DNA of 34,096 nt, taken from IMG/VR virus record IMGVR_UViG_3300035698_002586, positions 1 through 34,096 of that record; one strand, given 5' to 3'. The notes beneath the pieces are model-generated. The model made no database searches and was not told the DNA's origin. It saw only the letters and a program-made list of their open reading frames with translations. Positions 16,804 to 23,757 of the stretch are shown one piece after another (position 1 is the first letter of the stretch; each line of letters begins with the position of its first letter). The position numbers were made by a program, and so were the translations under genes. This DNA is from a virus.

Positions 16804-17423
16804 ACGCCCCTCGTGCGACGGCTGGGCGTCCTGATCTGTTGAGTGATAGGCCCATCGGTTTTATCCGTCACCGACCAGGTCAGCAAGGGCGTAACCGAGT
16901 CGTCATCGTATAGGACCCAATTTCCGGAGTCGCCGTCCTCGAGCTCCAATCTGTTGCGCCAGATCTTCTCGACCAGGCGAACGCGCGTATTGGAGTCGTC
17001 AATGTTCCCGGAACGGGCCGCAGTCAGTCGCGCGAGGAACTCGCCCGCCGAGCCGGAGATCGCGTGAGCGGTCAGCAGTTCATCCCAGACCTGATCCGCG
17101 ATGCTCGCGGGTAGCGTCGGGAGGCTGATTGCGCTGGCGATGATGGCGTCTGATTGCCACCGCTCCAGCTCGCGCGTGTAGAGCCCGCTCTCCACGGTGC
17201 GCGCCACGTCGACGCAGACGAGGAACAGAACGTCGTAGCTCAGCAGCGCGCCGGGCGTCCACGTCGCCGCGTACCGCCCCAGCCCGACGTGCACCAGGTC
17301 AACGGTGTCGACCACCGCGCCGCCGCCGAAGACAGAGGCGCGCGGGTAGAAGTCCATCGCGCCGTCGTCGAGGTTGAGCGACAGCGTCAGCGGGGTCGAC
17401 GGCGTGAAGAGGTTGCTGCTCAC
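16800..17423 (-). CDS. Putative head or neck structural protein with an Ig-like N-terminal half
   Basis: 207 residues starting at GTG (SSNLFTPSTPLTLSLNLDDG). The start has a poor ribosome-binding site 7 bases after the fibre gene stop, suggesting coupling. Residues about 1-90 have alternating strands (VDTVDLVHVGLGRYAATWTP, YDVLFLVCVDVARTVESG), Ig-like in pattern. Residues about 108-128 contain IADQVWDELLTAHAISGSAG, a motif often seen in phage virion proteins (VWDE..s.H...GsaG). A helix and charged beta segments follow. Structural by context; exact role unknown. Confidence 0.55.
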   Translation of the reverse strand: MSSNLFTPSTPLTLSLNLDDGAMDFYPRASVFGGGAVVDTVDLVHVGLGRYAATWTPGALLSYDVLFLVCVDVARTVESGLYTRELERWQSDAIIASAISLPTLPASIADQVWDELLTAHAISGSAGEFLARLTAARSGNIDDSNTRVRLVEKIWRNRLELEDGDSGNWVLYDDDSVTPLLTWSVTDKTDGPITQQIRTPSRRTRGV

Positions 17424-17430
17424 GTTACTT

Positions 17431-18972
17431 CTACAGCTTCCTCGCCCTGATGAAAATGTCCCTACATCTCATCGTGGTCCAGTTGTTATCCGGATGGAAC
17501 TCGACGCTGACAGTGTGCTGGGCCGCGCTCAGAGCCGAGAGCTGAAACATCCCACTAAAAGTCTTGGAACGGGAGGCAACCAGGAACGCGTTCCAGTCGC
17601 GTGTATAGATGGTTCCAGAATCGACATTGGCTTGAATGAAGCCATGCTCGTCGCTGTCGTCCATTGTTGCTTCAGCGCACCATTCGATCAGCCAGTCGTC
17701 TCCAGCATCATCTGGCGTAAATGTGAGCGTAAGTGCATCGGTGAACGTCGTGTCGTCTGTCGACGTATCCTCGGTGTCCTGCCAAGCGGTGTATTCCTCG
17801 ATGCTGGACCCACCACTCGCGTTGACCGTACAGTCGCCACTGCCGTCATTGACGACCGCGAGGCTGGTGCCGAAGTTGATCGTGTCCATCACGGTACCGA
17901 CCAAAACCGTGTCGTCTTTGACGATGATGTTGGCGCCCGCGCCGGTTGCCCCAGCAGCCCCAGCCGCACCATCCTCGCCATCTGCGCCAGCCGGCCCTTT
18001 CAAGCCAACGATCGTGAGTCTTGAGCCATCAGCCAGCAACCCCATCGCAGCATTGCCCGAGTTGCGCACAACCCACATGCGCAGTTTGTCATCGACGGCC
18101 AGATCCATGACGGCGGTGAATGCGCCGGTGGTTCCACCTTCGTTCGTCTCGCGATTGTACATGAGCGAGCGCGTACCCGGCACCTCGGCAAATCCAGATC
18201 CAGTGTCCAGCTCCAGCCACATAAGCGACGCAGAGCGGGCGGTACTCGACGCGATCTGAGTATTGGCCTGTCCACTGACATGATAGACACCGGCCGTCGA
18301 GATCGTCACCTCGCTGTTCAGAGTGACGAGAGAGTGAGTGAACTCAGCCGACTTCTCTCGCTCTGTGTCAAGCGGAACAACAACACCAGCGGAGATATCT
18401 GCGACACCAGTCGTGTCATAAGCGTCAAAGACGGGAGACGCAGCTAGTGGAGCTGCGGCCCACTTCAAGCCGAGCGCTTGCGCAGAGTCAGCAACCAGAA
18501 CTTGGTCGTTGCTCCCAACTGGAACGCGAGCATCAACGGTACTGAACCCGTGAACGTCTCCCTTAGTGGTCAGGGGGGATGACCCACCGGAAGCAGCGGC
18601 CCACTTCACGCCGAGGTCCTGTGCCGAATCGGCGGTCAGGACTTGATCGTTGCTCCCGACAGGGATGCGTGCAGCGGCAGAATCAAAACCGGACAAATCG
18701 CCCTTCGTGGTTGCCGGTGACGCACCGCCAGCAACCAACGCCGACAACGTAACCGGCGTGGTGTTGTTCCCATCCTTGAACCGCATGTCGTCGCCGCTGC
18801 GATCGACAAGCGTCGTCTCGTCGCGGGCCGCGGCGTCCTGGACGTACAGGCCCGCGGACTCCAGGGCGTCCTCCTGGGGCTCGATGGGCGCGGGGTACGG
18901 CGCCTCGTCGCCGGCGGTGCCTCCGAGCGCGGCGGTCTCCAGCTTTAGCACCTGTACGCGATCGGTCGCCAT
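17431..18972 (-). CDS. Capsid fibre-like protein with repeats, C1q/TNF-like domain and collagen-like segment
   Basis: 513 residues. Residues 85-127 and 131-173 are two closely similar repeats (TTKGDLSGFD, RIPVGSNDQVLTADSAQ, LGVKWAAA). Residues about 176-325 resemble a C1q/TNF-type jelly roll: VVVPLDTEREKSAEFTHS, VTISTAGVYHVSGQANTQ, MWLELDTGSGFAEVPGTR. Residues 325-346 form about seven Gly-X-Y collagen-like triplets beginning GPAGADGEDGAAG. The C-terminal region (about 390-513) is another beta domain. Such organisation implies a trimeric fibre. It lies well before the tail genes, among capsid-surface genes, so a head fibre is more likely than a tail fibre. The ribosome-binding site is TAGGAGCAGAAC ATG. 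Confidence 0.7.
   Translation of the reverse strand: MATDRVQVLKLETAALGGTAGDEAPYPAPIEPQEDALESAGLYVQDAAARDETTLVDRSGDDMRFKDGNNTTPVTLSALVAGGASPATTKGDLSGFDSAAARIPVGSNDQVLTADSAQDLGVKWAAASGGSSPLTTKGDVHGFSTVDARVPVGSNDQVLVADSAQALGLKWAAAPLAASPVFDAYDTTGVADISAGVVVPLDTEREKSAEFTHSLVTLNSEVTISTAGVYHVSGQANTQIASSTARSASLMWLELDTGSGFAEVPGTRSLMYNRETNEGGTTGAFTAVMDLAVDDKLRMWVVRNSGNAAMGLLADGSRLTIVGLKGPAGADGEDGAAGAAGATGAGANIIVKDDTVLVGTVMDTINFGTSLAVVNDGSGDCTVNASGGSSIEEYTAWQDTEDTSTDDTTFTDALTLTFTPDDAGDDWLIEWCAEATMDDSDEHGFIQANVDSGTIYTRDWNAFLVASRSKTFSGMFQLSALSAAQHTVSVEFHPDNNWTTMRCRDIFIRARKL
18454..18720 (-). repeat. Two 43-residue tandem repeats in the fibre-like protein
   Basis: Copy 1 is at residues 85-127 and copy 2 at 131-173. 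Both contain SP-TTKGD, ARIPVGSNDQVL or ARVPVGSNDQVL, ADSAQ and LGxKWAAA. The pattern (GD...G...R.PVG.N.QVL.ADS) is a common unit of phage fibre shafts. Confidence 0.8.
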
Positions 18973-19066
18973 GTTCTGCTCCTACCCATGGGGCAGGGCC
19001 CCTAGCGCGATGCCAGAGGCCCTGTGAACCAGCGCAACCCAGCGCTAGACCCTGGGGCCTGTGCTA
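18973..19066 (-). other. 94-base intergenic region holding RNA hairpins
   Basis: This is one of the longest gene-free stretches in the window. It follows tandem stops (TAG TAG) of the 414-residue fibre gene. It contains the 13-bp hairpin described separately and a small AGCGC/GCGCT hairpin at 19031-19046, then TAGGAG ahead of the next ATG. I see no promoter boxes that I would defend. Confidence 0.6.
18994..19024 (-). other. Strong hairpin without U-tract upstream of the fibre gene
   Basis: In the transcribed sense, CAGGGCCTCTGGC pairs with GCTAGGGGCCCTG over 13 positions (two G-U) around a 5-base loop, ATCGC. No run of U follows, so it is not a standard intrinsic terminator. It could stabilise or process the mRNA or tune expression of the downstream fibre gene. 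Structure is seen by base pairing; function is inferred. Confidence 0.6.
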
Positions 19067-20311
19067 CTACGCAGCCTTCTTGCCGAAGTCCTCGATTTTG
19101 ACGAAGAGGTCGGTCGCGTTGAGCGCGTACCCGAGCTGGATCACCCGGCTGCCCGCGGCCGGGAGCGCCGTCGCGAGCCCGCCTGCGTCCGCCAGATAGT
19201 AGGGCGTGTTGAACGTCGCGCCGACCAGCACGCCGACACACGGCCCGGCCGAGACGACCTCGCACGCGATCGGCGCGGCGCCGGCGCCCACCCGGTTCAC
19301 GCCGAGCACGCGCGCCTTGGCGTCGTCGTTCGCCAGGGACTTGCCGACGGTGTCGTTGGCGTTGGCGTAGACCGGATCGCCAACGGCGATCACGTCGGTC
19401 GCCGTGGTCAGCGGGCCCTCGACCTTCGGCGCCTCCGTGGCAGGCACGCCGGCGTGCGTGTGTAGCGCGGTCGCGCCCGCGCCGGTCAGCTCGTCCAGAT
19501 TTGCCTTCGTGACGTTCGCCGAAACCGCCGAGCCGTTGATCTCGAAGAGCGAAGGCAGCCCCTTCACGCTCGCACCGCCCGCCGCGAGCGCAAGCGTGGT
19601 GCCGCTCAGCTTGATCCCGGTGCCGGCGGCCAGCTTCTCCAACCCGCCGGAGCCGTTGAACTTGATCCCGACCTCGTCGGAAACGATCGCCAGGGAGGGG
19701 TTCGCGGCCTCGACATTGACGGCCATCGTGTTGCCCGTCTTGGTCAAGCCGTCGCCGGCCGTGACCAGGCCCAGTCCCGTGAACTGCACGAAAGTCAAAT
19801 CGTCGGTCCCAACCACGTCGCTGCCGTCGTCGTCGCTGCAGACCCAGCCCGTGTCCGCGTCAGTGCCCTCCTCGACCCAAACGTAGACGCCGCGCGCCTC
19901 GGCGGCGGCGGGGAGGTCGACGGCGCGCGTGGCCGGCGTGGCGGCGGCGGTCCAGACGTAGATCCCGTCTTCCGTGGGGGTGGTCTGCACCGCCGCGAGG
20001 AAGCGGTCGCCCGCGCCCATCGACACGCCGTCGATCGTGGCGCCGGGGGCGGCGATCGTGATGTCGCCCTGCGCGCGGGCCTTCACGCTCGGCTTCGGCG
20101 CGAGGCCGGCGGCCACCGCGTCGACGTACTCCTTCGACGCCGCGCAGGTTGAGCTGGGGGTGGCGGGGAGGCCAGACACCTCGCCGCCGCCGCTCAGCGT
20201 GATGTTGCCGGCCGCGCCGATGGTCAGCGCGCCCAGGGTCATCTCGTCGCTGACTGCCATCTCTTCAGCGTAGGGCTCTGTGCCCATGAACAACGGTTTA
20301 CGTGCGGCCAT
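19067..20311 (-). CDS. Fibre-like capsid surface protein with a tail-fibre module and DUF2190-like end
   Basis: 414 residues. The N-terminal part (about 55-180) has the recurrent phage fibre module: AASKEYVDAVAAGLAPKPSV, then TIDGVSMGAGDRFLAAVQTT, EDGIYVWTAAA and TRAVDLPAAAEARGVYVWV. A Gly/Thr-rich middle follows (GLTKTGNTMAVNVE). The last 110 residues (VGDPVYANANDTVGKSLAND, CEVVSAGPCVGVLVGATFNT, QLGYALNATDLFVKI) look like DUF2190-type capsid decoration proteins and resemble the 128-residue neighbour. Context between capsid and neck genes favours a head fibre. The ribosome-binding site AAGGAG is formed by the last codons of the upstream gene. Confidence 0.65.
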   Translation of the reverse strand: MAARKPLFMGTEPYAEEMAVSDEMTLGALTIGAAGNITLSGGGEVSGLPATPSSTCAASKEYVDAVAAGLAPKPSVKARAQGDITIAAPGATIDGVSMGAGDRFLAAVQTTPTEDGIYVWTAAATPATRAVDLPAAAEARGVYVWVEEGTDADTGWVCSDDDGSDVVGTDDLTFVQFTGLGLVTAGDGLTKTGNTMAVNVEAANPSLAIVSDEVGIKFNGSGGLEKLAAGTGIKLSGTTLALAAGGASVKGLPSLFEINGSAVSANVTKANLDELTGAGATALHTHAGVPATEAPKVEGPLTTATDVIAVGDPVYANANDTVGKSLANDDAKARVLGVNRVGAGAAPIACEVVSAGPCVGVLVGATFNTPYYLADAGGLATALPAAGSRVIQLGYALNATDLFVKIEDFGKKAA

Positions 20312-20316
20312 TTTCT

Positions 20317-20760
20317 CTACTCCTTGGAGCCCTTTTTGTGCTCCTGAATCACGCCAGTTACGTCGTCAATGCTGCATCTCATCGGATCGAAATCGTACTT
20401 TTGACCGAGTTGATCCAACAATATCCGCTGCGCCGCCCCTCGGCGCTTCATCTCCGCCTGCAACTCGACCGTCTGCGCGGCGCGCACGACCTCGAGCTGC
20501 GCGCGTTCGAGCAGGTCGAGGTGCCGCTCCTGCTCCAGCATCCGGATCGACTGACCCAGGTTTCGAATTACGGCGTCGGCCTCCAGAAAACGCAACTTCT
20601 CGAGCTCGCTCAGCCGCTTCACCGCCTCGATCGGGTTCGCGCTCTCGTGCGCGTGCTTCGCGCAGAGCGCGGCGCCGGCGACGGCCAGTCGGCGGCACTT
20701 GCTCGCCGCGCATCGCTTCCGCTTCGGGGAGCCCTTTGCAGTTTGCTTCGCGGACATCAT
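20317..20760 (-). CDS. Small Cys/His-motif, coiled-coil protein of unknown function
   Basis: 147 residues from ATG at 20760, which has a good ribosome-binding site (TAGGAGCGCA ATG). An upstream in-frame start would overlap the previous gene and is not needed. The first 25 residues are strongly basic. Residues about 17-36 hold C-x4-C, then C-x2-H (KRCAASKCRRL and LCAKHAHE), a possible zinc site. The rest is a long charged helix (VKRLSELEKLRFLEADAV, MLEQERHLDLLERAQLEVV), likely a coiled coil. It sits between decoration and fibre genes, so it may assist fibre assembly or attach to the capsid. This is a guess. Confidence 0.6.
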   Translation of the reverse strand: MMSAKQTAKGSPKRKRCAASKCRRLAVAGAALCAKHAHESANPIEAVKRLSELEKLRFLEADAVIRNLGQSIRMLEQERHLDLLERAQLEVVRAAQTVELQAEMKRRGAAQRILLDQLGQKYDFDPMRCSIDDVTGVIQEHKKGSKE

Positions 20761-20767
20761 TGCGCTC

Positions 20768-21154
20768 CTACGCCGGCTGCACACCGATTGGGTTTTGAAT
20801 GTTCAAGACTAGCTGATCGGGGGTGATTGCCAGCCCGACGTGCTGAATCCAGCGCACGCCCGCCGAGGGGCGGACGAAGGCGGCCGCCGGCGCGCCGGCG
20901 GCGCCGATCAACACGGGGCCAAGCGTCATGCCAACGAACACGCCAGCGACAACCCCTCGAGTTTGCACGACACACGCCGTCGTCGTCTCCTTCCGCACGA
21001 TCACGCCGAACGCGGGCATTTTGGCCGCGTCGTCAACGTCCACCTGGCGAACTTCCCCGATCGGGTCCTGGTAGACGAAGTGGCCCACCAACTCGGCGGC
21101 CGTGCAGCCGGCCGCGACGAGATCGAGAGAGGTCCTCCGCCGGCTCGTGGCCAT
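20768..21154 (-). CDS. Probable capsid decoration protein (DUF2190-like), related to the fibre C-terminus
   Basis: 128 residues, beta-rich. The segment from about residue 55 (GVIVRKETTTACVVQTRGVV, then GVFVGMTLGPVLIGAAGAP, WIQHVGLAITPDQLVLNI) matches the end of the 414-residue fibre gene position by position (ACEV, GVLVGATF, IQLGYALN, LFVKI). This resembles DUF2190-type small capsid proteins. The start follows two ribosome-binding sites generated by an 11-base tandem duplication. Confidence 0.6.
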   Translation of the reverse strand: MATSRRRTSLDLVAAGCTAAELVGHFVYQDPIGEVRQVDVDDAAKMPAFGVIVRKETTTACVVQTRGVVAGVFVGMTLGPVLIGAAGAPAAAFVRPSAGVRWIQHVGLAITPDQLVLNIQNPIGVQPA

Positions 21155-21160
21155 GTCTCA

Positions 21161-21182
21161 CTCCTACCGAACTCCTACCGAA
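21161..21182 (-). promoter_or_regulatory. Tandemly duplicated ribosome-binding site
   Basis: TTCGGTAGGAG occurs twice in direct succession in the transcribed sense. The nearer AGGAG lies 6 bases before the ATG at 21154, the other 11 bases further up. Both fall in the short gap after the previous gene. Confidence 0.7.
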
Positions 21183-21191
21183 CGGAGATCA

Positions 21192-21488
21192 TCATCCCCG
21201 GCGCAGGAAAACGACAGCCTCGAAAGCCTCGGCCGCTGCCGATTTCGTGAAAAACGAGCCGATCTCTGCGGGGAGAATCCTCTCGGCGCTCGCCGCTACT
21301 TCAATGCCAATCCCCTTGTCGGCATCCTCCTGAGTAAAACTCAGCTTGATCGCGCCCGTTCCGGCGTTGCGAAACCAGATCGAGTTGGCGATCCCCTCTC
21401 GCCAGCTCCACTCCTCCACCGCAGACGGATTGGCAGTGGTGGCATTGACGTGGCGCGGTATTCCACCGCGCAGATAGACTGCCGACAC
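21192..21488 (-). CDS. Small beta-rich protein, probable capsid decoration
   Basis: 98 residues from GTG at 21488 with TAGGAG placed 6 bases upstream; the TAG is the previous gene's stop. The sequence reads as strands (SAVYLRGGIPRHVNATT, NSIWFRNAGTGAIKLSFT, IGIEVAASAERILPAEIG, EAVVFLRRG), compatible with a single beta-sandwich. No named family recognised. It belongs to a run of short genes just after the major capsid gene, where cement or decoration proteins are usually found. Confidence 0.55.
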   Translation of the reverse strand: MSAVYLRGGIPRHVNATTANPSAVEEWSWREGIANSIWFRNAGTGAIKLSFTQEDADKGIGIEVAASAERILPAEIGSFFTKSAAAEAFEAVVFLRRG

Positions 21489-21497
21489 GCTGGGCTC

Positions 21498-21809
21498 CTA
21501 TTCGTCCACGTTCCCGTGGATCAGGATGTGGGCGACTTCGGCACCGGTGCCGCCGACGATGGAGAAGCCCGCCTTGGTGATCGTGCTCTCGTCGACATAG
21601 GCGGCGTCGCCGAGGCCAACGGCCATCTCGCCCTGGAGAAAAACGCGGTAGTCCGCGTCGAGCATGTCGGGCAGATCGTGTTCGGCGAACGTGATGGCCT
21701 CGGGGTCCGCCGCCAACGTGTGTTTGAAGCTCAAGAACTTCTCGCCCGCTTGCGCCTCCACGCCGTTGAGCACTTCGCCGGCGCGGGTGGTTTGTCTTCC
21801 TTGCTGCAT
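21498..21809 (-). CDS. Small virion-associated protein, function unknown
   Basis: 103 residues. It starts MQQGRQTTRAGEVLNGVEAQ and ends GGTGAEVAHILIHGNVDE, with strands in between (AITFAEHDLPDMLDADYRVFL, AVGLGDAAYVDESTITKAGF). The ribosome-binding site AAGGA precedes the ATG. The segment 'KAGFSIVGGTGAEVAHILIHG' recalls small phage head proteins, but I cannot name the family. The position supports a capsid-surface role. Confidence 0.55.
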   Translation of the reverse strand: MQQGRQTTRAGEVLNGVEAQAGEKFLSFKHTLAADPEAITFAEHDLPDMLDADYRVFLQGEMAVGLGDAAYVDESTITKAGFSIVGGTGAEVAHILIHGNVDE

Positions 21810-21812
21810 CGG

Positions 21813-22184
21813 TCAGTCCTTCTTTCGCGCAGCTCGGATGGCTGCGATCAGCTTGTTTTTCGAGCTGCGCCGGTCGACCTTGAGACCTAGAGCGCTGGCA
21901 ATCTCGACCAGATCACCGAACGATTGGGTCTCGAGCTCTGCCGTCAAAACATCGAAAGAGCCTTCCATCGGCTCGGGCTCGGGCTCGGGCAGCGGCTCGG
22001 GCTCCATCTCCGGCAGCGGCTCGGGCTCCGGCGCCGTGGCCACGACTGACCAGTTTTTGCCCTGAACAAGCAGCGCAGCATGCTCCGGAGTCACCTCTAC
22101 GATCCCTTGATCGTCGAGGTCGTACCTCGAGCTGCACACCGTGATTCCGCCCTCGCGTCTGATTCTGTGTCGTACCCGAGTCAT
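21813..22184 (-). CDS. Small protein with Glu-Pro repeats and a SAP/HeH-like C-terminus
   Basis: 123 residues. The N-terminal 50 residues look like a compact beta domain (GGITVCSSRYDLDDQGIVEV). Residues 52-75 are a Pro/Glu repeat linker. The last 45 residues (LETQSFGDLVEIASALGLKV, then SKNKLIAAIRAARKKD) resemble helix-extended-helix/SAP-type folds that bind DNA or protein. It is the first gene after the major capsid gene and its hairpin, with a strong AGGAGGAACG ATG start. Similar gene products occur next to capsid genes in Mu-like phages. Role not established. Confidence 0.6.
   Translation of the reverse strand: MTRVRHRIRREGGITVCSSRYDLDDQGIVEVTPEHAALLVQGKNWSVVATAPEPEPLPEMEPEPLPEPEPEPMEGSFDVLTAELETQSFGDLVEIASALGLKVDRRSSKNKLIAAIRAARKKD
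21960..22031 (-). repeat. Glu-Pro-coding repeat
   Basis: Repeats of GAGCC/GAGCCC units encode a run of Pro-Glu pairs with Leu and Met interruptions. It is a likely stiff linker and a possible length-variable tract. Confidence 0.7.
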
Positions 22185-22197
22185 CGTTCCTCCTGGT

Positions 22198-22230
22198 TGC
22201 CCCGGACCGAGTCTATCCCGGCCCGGGGCA
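22198..22230 (-). other. Strong hairpin without U-tract directly after the major capsid gene
   Basis: In the transcribed sense TGCCCCGGGCCGGG pairs with CTCGGTCCGGGGCA over 14 positions (two G-U) around the loop ATAGA. It starts 15 bases past the capsid stop. The next bases are ACCAGGAGGAACG and the next ATG, with no U-run. It could protect the capsid mRNA 3' end or lower read-through. Confidence 0.65.
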
Positions 22231-22245
22231 GAGAGTCACGCTCGC

Positions 22246-23706
22246 CTAGTGGGCCAGCGAGTTGAGCTCGGCGTTGTTCAGACCGACCGAACCGGGTGCG
22301 CGACCCACGTTCTTGAAGATCACCGCGCGGCCGGGGCTGTAGACCACCGGGGAGCCGTAGAGGAGTTGCATCCAGCGGACGGCCGTCGAAACGGTCGACA
22401 ACGGGATCTTGAGGAACGGACAGAGCTGCTTGAAGGCGAAGAACTGGAGGTTCTGCTGAAGCAAGGTGGCCTTGCTCGTGCCCGGCAGATCTTGGTTGAG
22501 GTCCGTCAGCACCGTGGTGGCGGCGCTGCGGGCTTGGGTCACGGTGTAGCGCTCCGTCCCCGTCGCGACATCCACGGCGGTGCGGTAGAGCTCGAACGCT
22601 GTGCCCGCGATCGAGCCATCGGCCACGGTCATCGAGACCTTCTGGCCAGCGGCGACGGTCAGGGCACCGGTCATGGCGACGGCCGCGCTGCGACCGTAGC
22701 GGTTGATGGCCGCCACCTTGTAGTAGTAGTCACCGGCGTCGGCCGCCGTGAACAGCGAGGTCTCTCCACCACCAACGGCGCCAGCGCTCGGTGCCGCATT
22801 CTCGGTGGGCGTGTCCGGCCGCTTGCCGCTCGGGCCAGCCGCGACGGACGGCGCAGCCGCGCCGAACTGGATGAAGGTGTCGGGGTTGAACTTGATCGGC
22901 CCGAACTGGCTGAAAAAGCCCTGGATGTTCATCCCAACCATGCCGTTGTTGAAACCGCTGGTCGGGATGTTGAAGCGCTCGGCCGGGTAGAACTGCTTGG
23001 CCAAGTCGCTGAACGCGCCATCGGCGCAGTACAGGTCGGTGGCCTTGCCGTAGTTCGGCTCGGTCTTGACGATCAGAGCGCCGTCGTTGAGGAAGTCCTC
23101 GGTCAGCGGCTTGCCGCGGAGATCGAGCACGTTGAGGTTGGGGTTGGGCGCGTTGTCGGTGATCAGCTTGATGATCCCGTCGAACTGGATCGGGATCAGC
23201 GAACTATCTCCGAAGAACAGCGCGCGTTCGAGCTGCCGTAGCAACCAGGCCGTCCCGTTGACGGTCTCCTGCGCGATCACATTGCCGTGCGACGGCTTGA
23301 TCAGGCTCATCACATGGGTGACCGAGCGGGTCGTGCCCATGTACTTGATCACGGTGTAGGCGCGCTCGAAAGTCGAGTCATCGGACTCGGGCAGATCTCC
23401 CTCGTCGATGAACGCGGCGACTCCGCTGCCGTACTCTTTCAGACGGTTGAACTCCTCGACGGTGTTGAACGCCGGGAGCTTCGTCAGGGCGGACCACAAG
23501 CGGACATCGTCCATCCTGTAGGTGACCGTCTTGAGCGTGTTCTCCAGGCTTTCGGTTCTCAGAGGGAAACCCTCTCCGGCCGAAGCGCCTGGCGAATTGA
23601 TGTCCTGGCCAGCGGCGAGGGCTTTCCTCAGATCGCTGACTTCCTCGGCGCTGGCATCTCCCTGGCCCAGGCCAGAGTAGTCCCGCCACGAGACGTTTCC
23701 TTGCAT
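22246..23706 (-). CDS. Major capsid protein with an fn3/Ig-like insertion
   Basis: 486 residues from ATG at 23706, chosen for GAGGAGAACACT before it; an in-frame start 12 codons upstream has less support. It follows scaffold and protease genes, the usual order. Residues 1-43 are acidic and probably removed at maturation. The motif GEGFPLRTESLE lies at 44-55 and recurs in the protease. The core follows with FDGIIKLIT and DDSTFERAYTVIKYMGTTR. Residues about 285-410 are an inserted domain containing DYYYKVAAINRYGRSAAV, typical of fibronectin-III/Ig strands. The C-terminal end resumes the capsid core (RWMQLLYGSPVVYSPGRAVIF). The HK97-like fold is inferred. Confidence 0.85.
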   Translation of the reverse strand: MQGNVSWRDYSGLGQGDASAEEVSDLRKALAAGQDINSPGASAGEGFPLRTESLENTLKTVTYRMDDVRLWSALTKLPAFNTVEEFNRLKEYGSGVAAFIDEGDLPESDDSTFERAYTVIKYMGTTRSVTHVMSLIKPSHGNVIAQETVNGTAWLLRQLERALFFGDSSLIPIQFDGIIKLITDNAPNPNLNVLDLRGKPLTEDFLNDGALIVKTEPNYGKATDLYCADGAFSDLAKQFYPAERFNIPTSGFNNGMVGMNIQGFFSQFGPIKFNPDTFIQFGAAAPSVAAGPSGKRPDTPTENAAPSAGAVGGGETSLFTAADAGDYYYKVAAINRYGRSAAVAMTGALTVAAGQKVSMTVADGSIAGTAFELYRTAVDVATGTERYTVTQARSAATTVLTDLNQDLPGTSKATLLQQNLQFFAFKQLCPFLKIPLSTVSTAVRWMQLLYGSPVVYSPGRAVIFKNVGRAPGSVGLNNAELNSLAH

Positions 23707-23745
23707 AGTGTTCTCCTCGCAGAGCCTAGCTCGGCGCTGCAAAAT

Positions 23746-23757
23746 GCCCGTCAGGGC
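23746..23757 (-). terminator. Weak terminator-like hairpin upstream of the capsid gene
   Basis: GCCC-TGAC-GGGC followed by ATTTTG in the transcribed sense, in the 59-base gap between scaffold and capsid genes. The stem is only 4-5 bp and the U-run is short, so any termination would be partial. Confidence 0.25.

Noticed and set aside
20761-20784. Upstream start for the Cys/His coiled-coil gene
   Set aside because: ATG at 20760 has AGGAG at proper spacing and avoids overlap with the preceding gene.
22141-23241. 366-codon plus-strand frame
   Set aside because: Antisense to the major capsid protein. Arg/Val/Glu-rich translation without domain signal.
23707-23742. Upstream start for the major capsid protein
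   Set aside because: ATG at 23706 has GAGGAG at good spacing; the extra 12 residues are basic and not supported by context.
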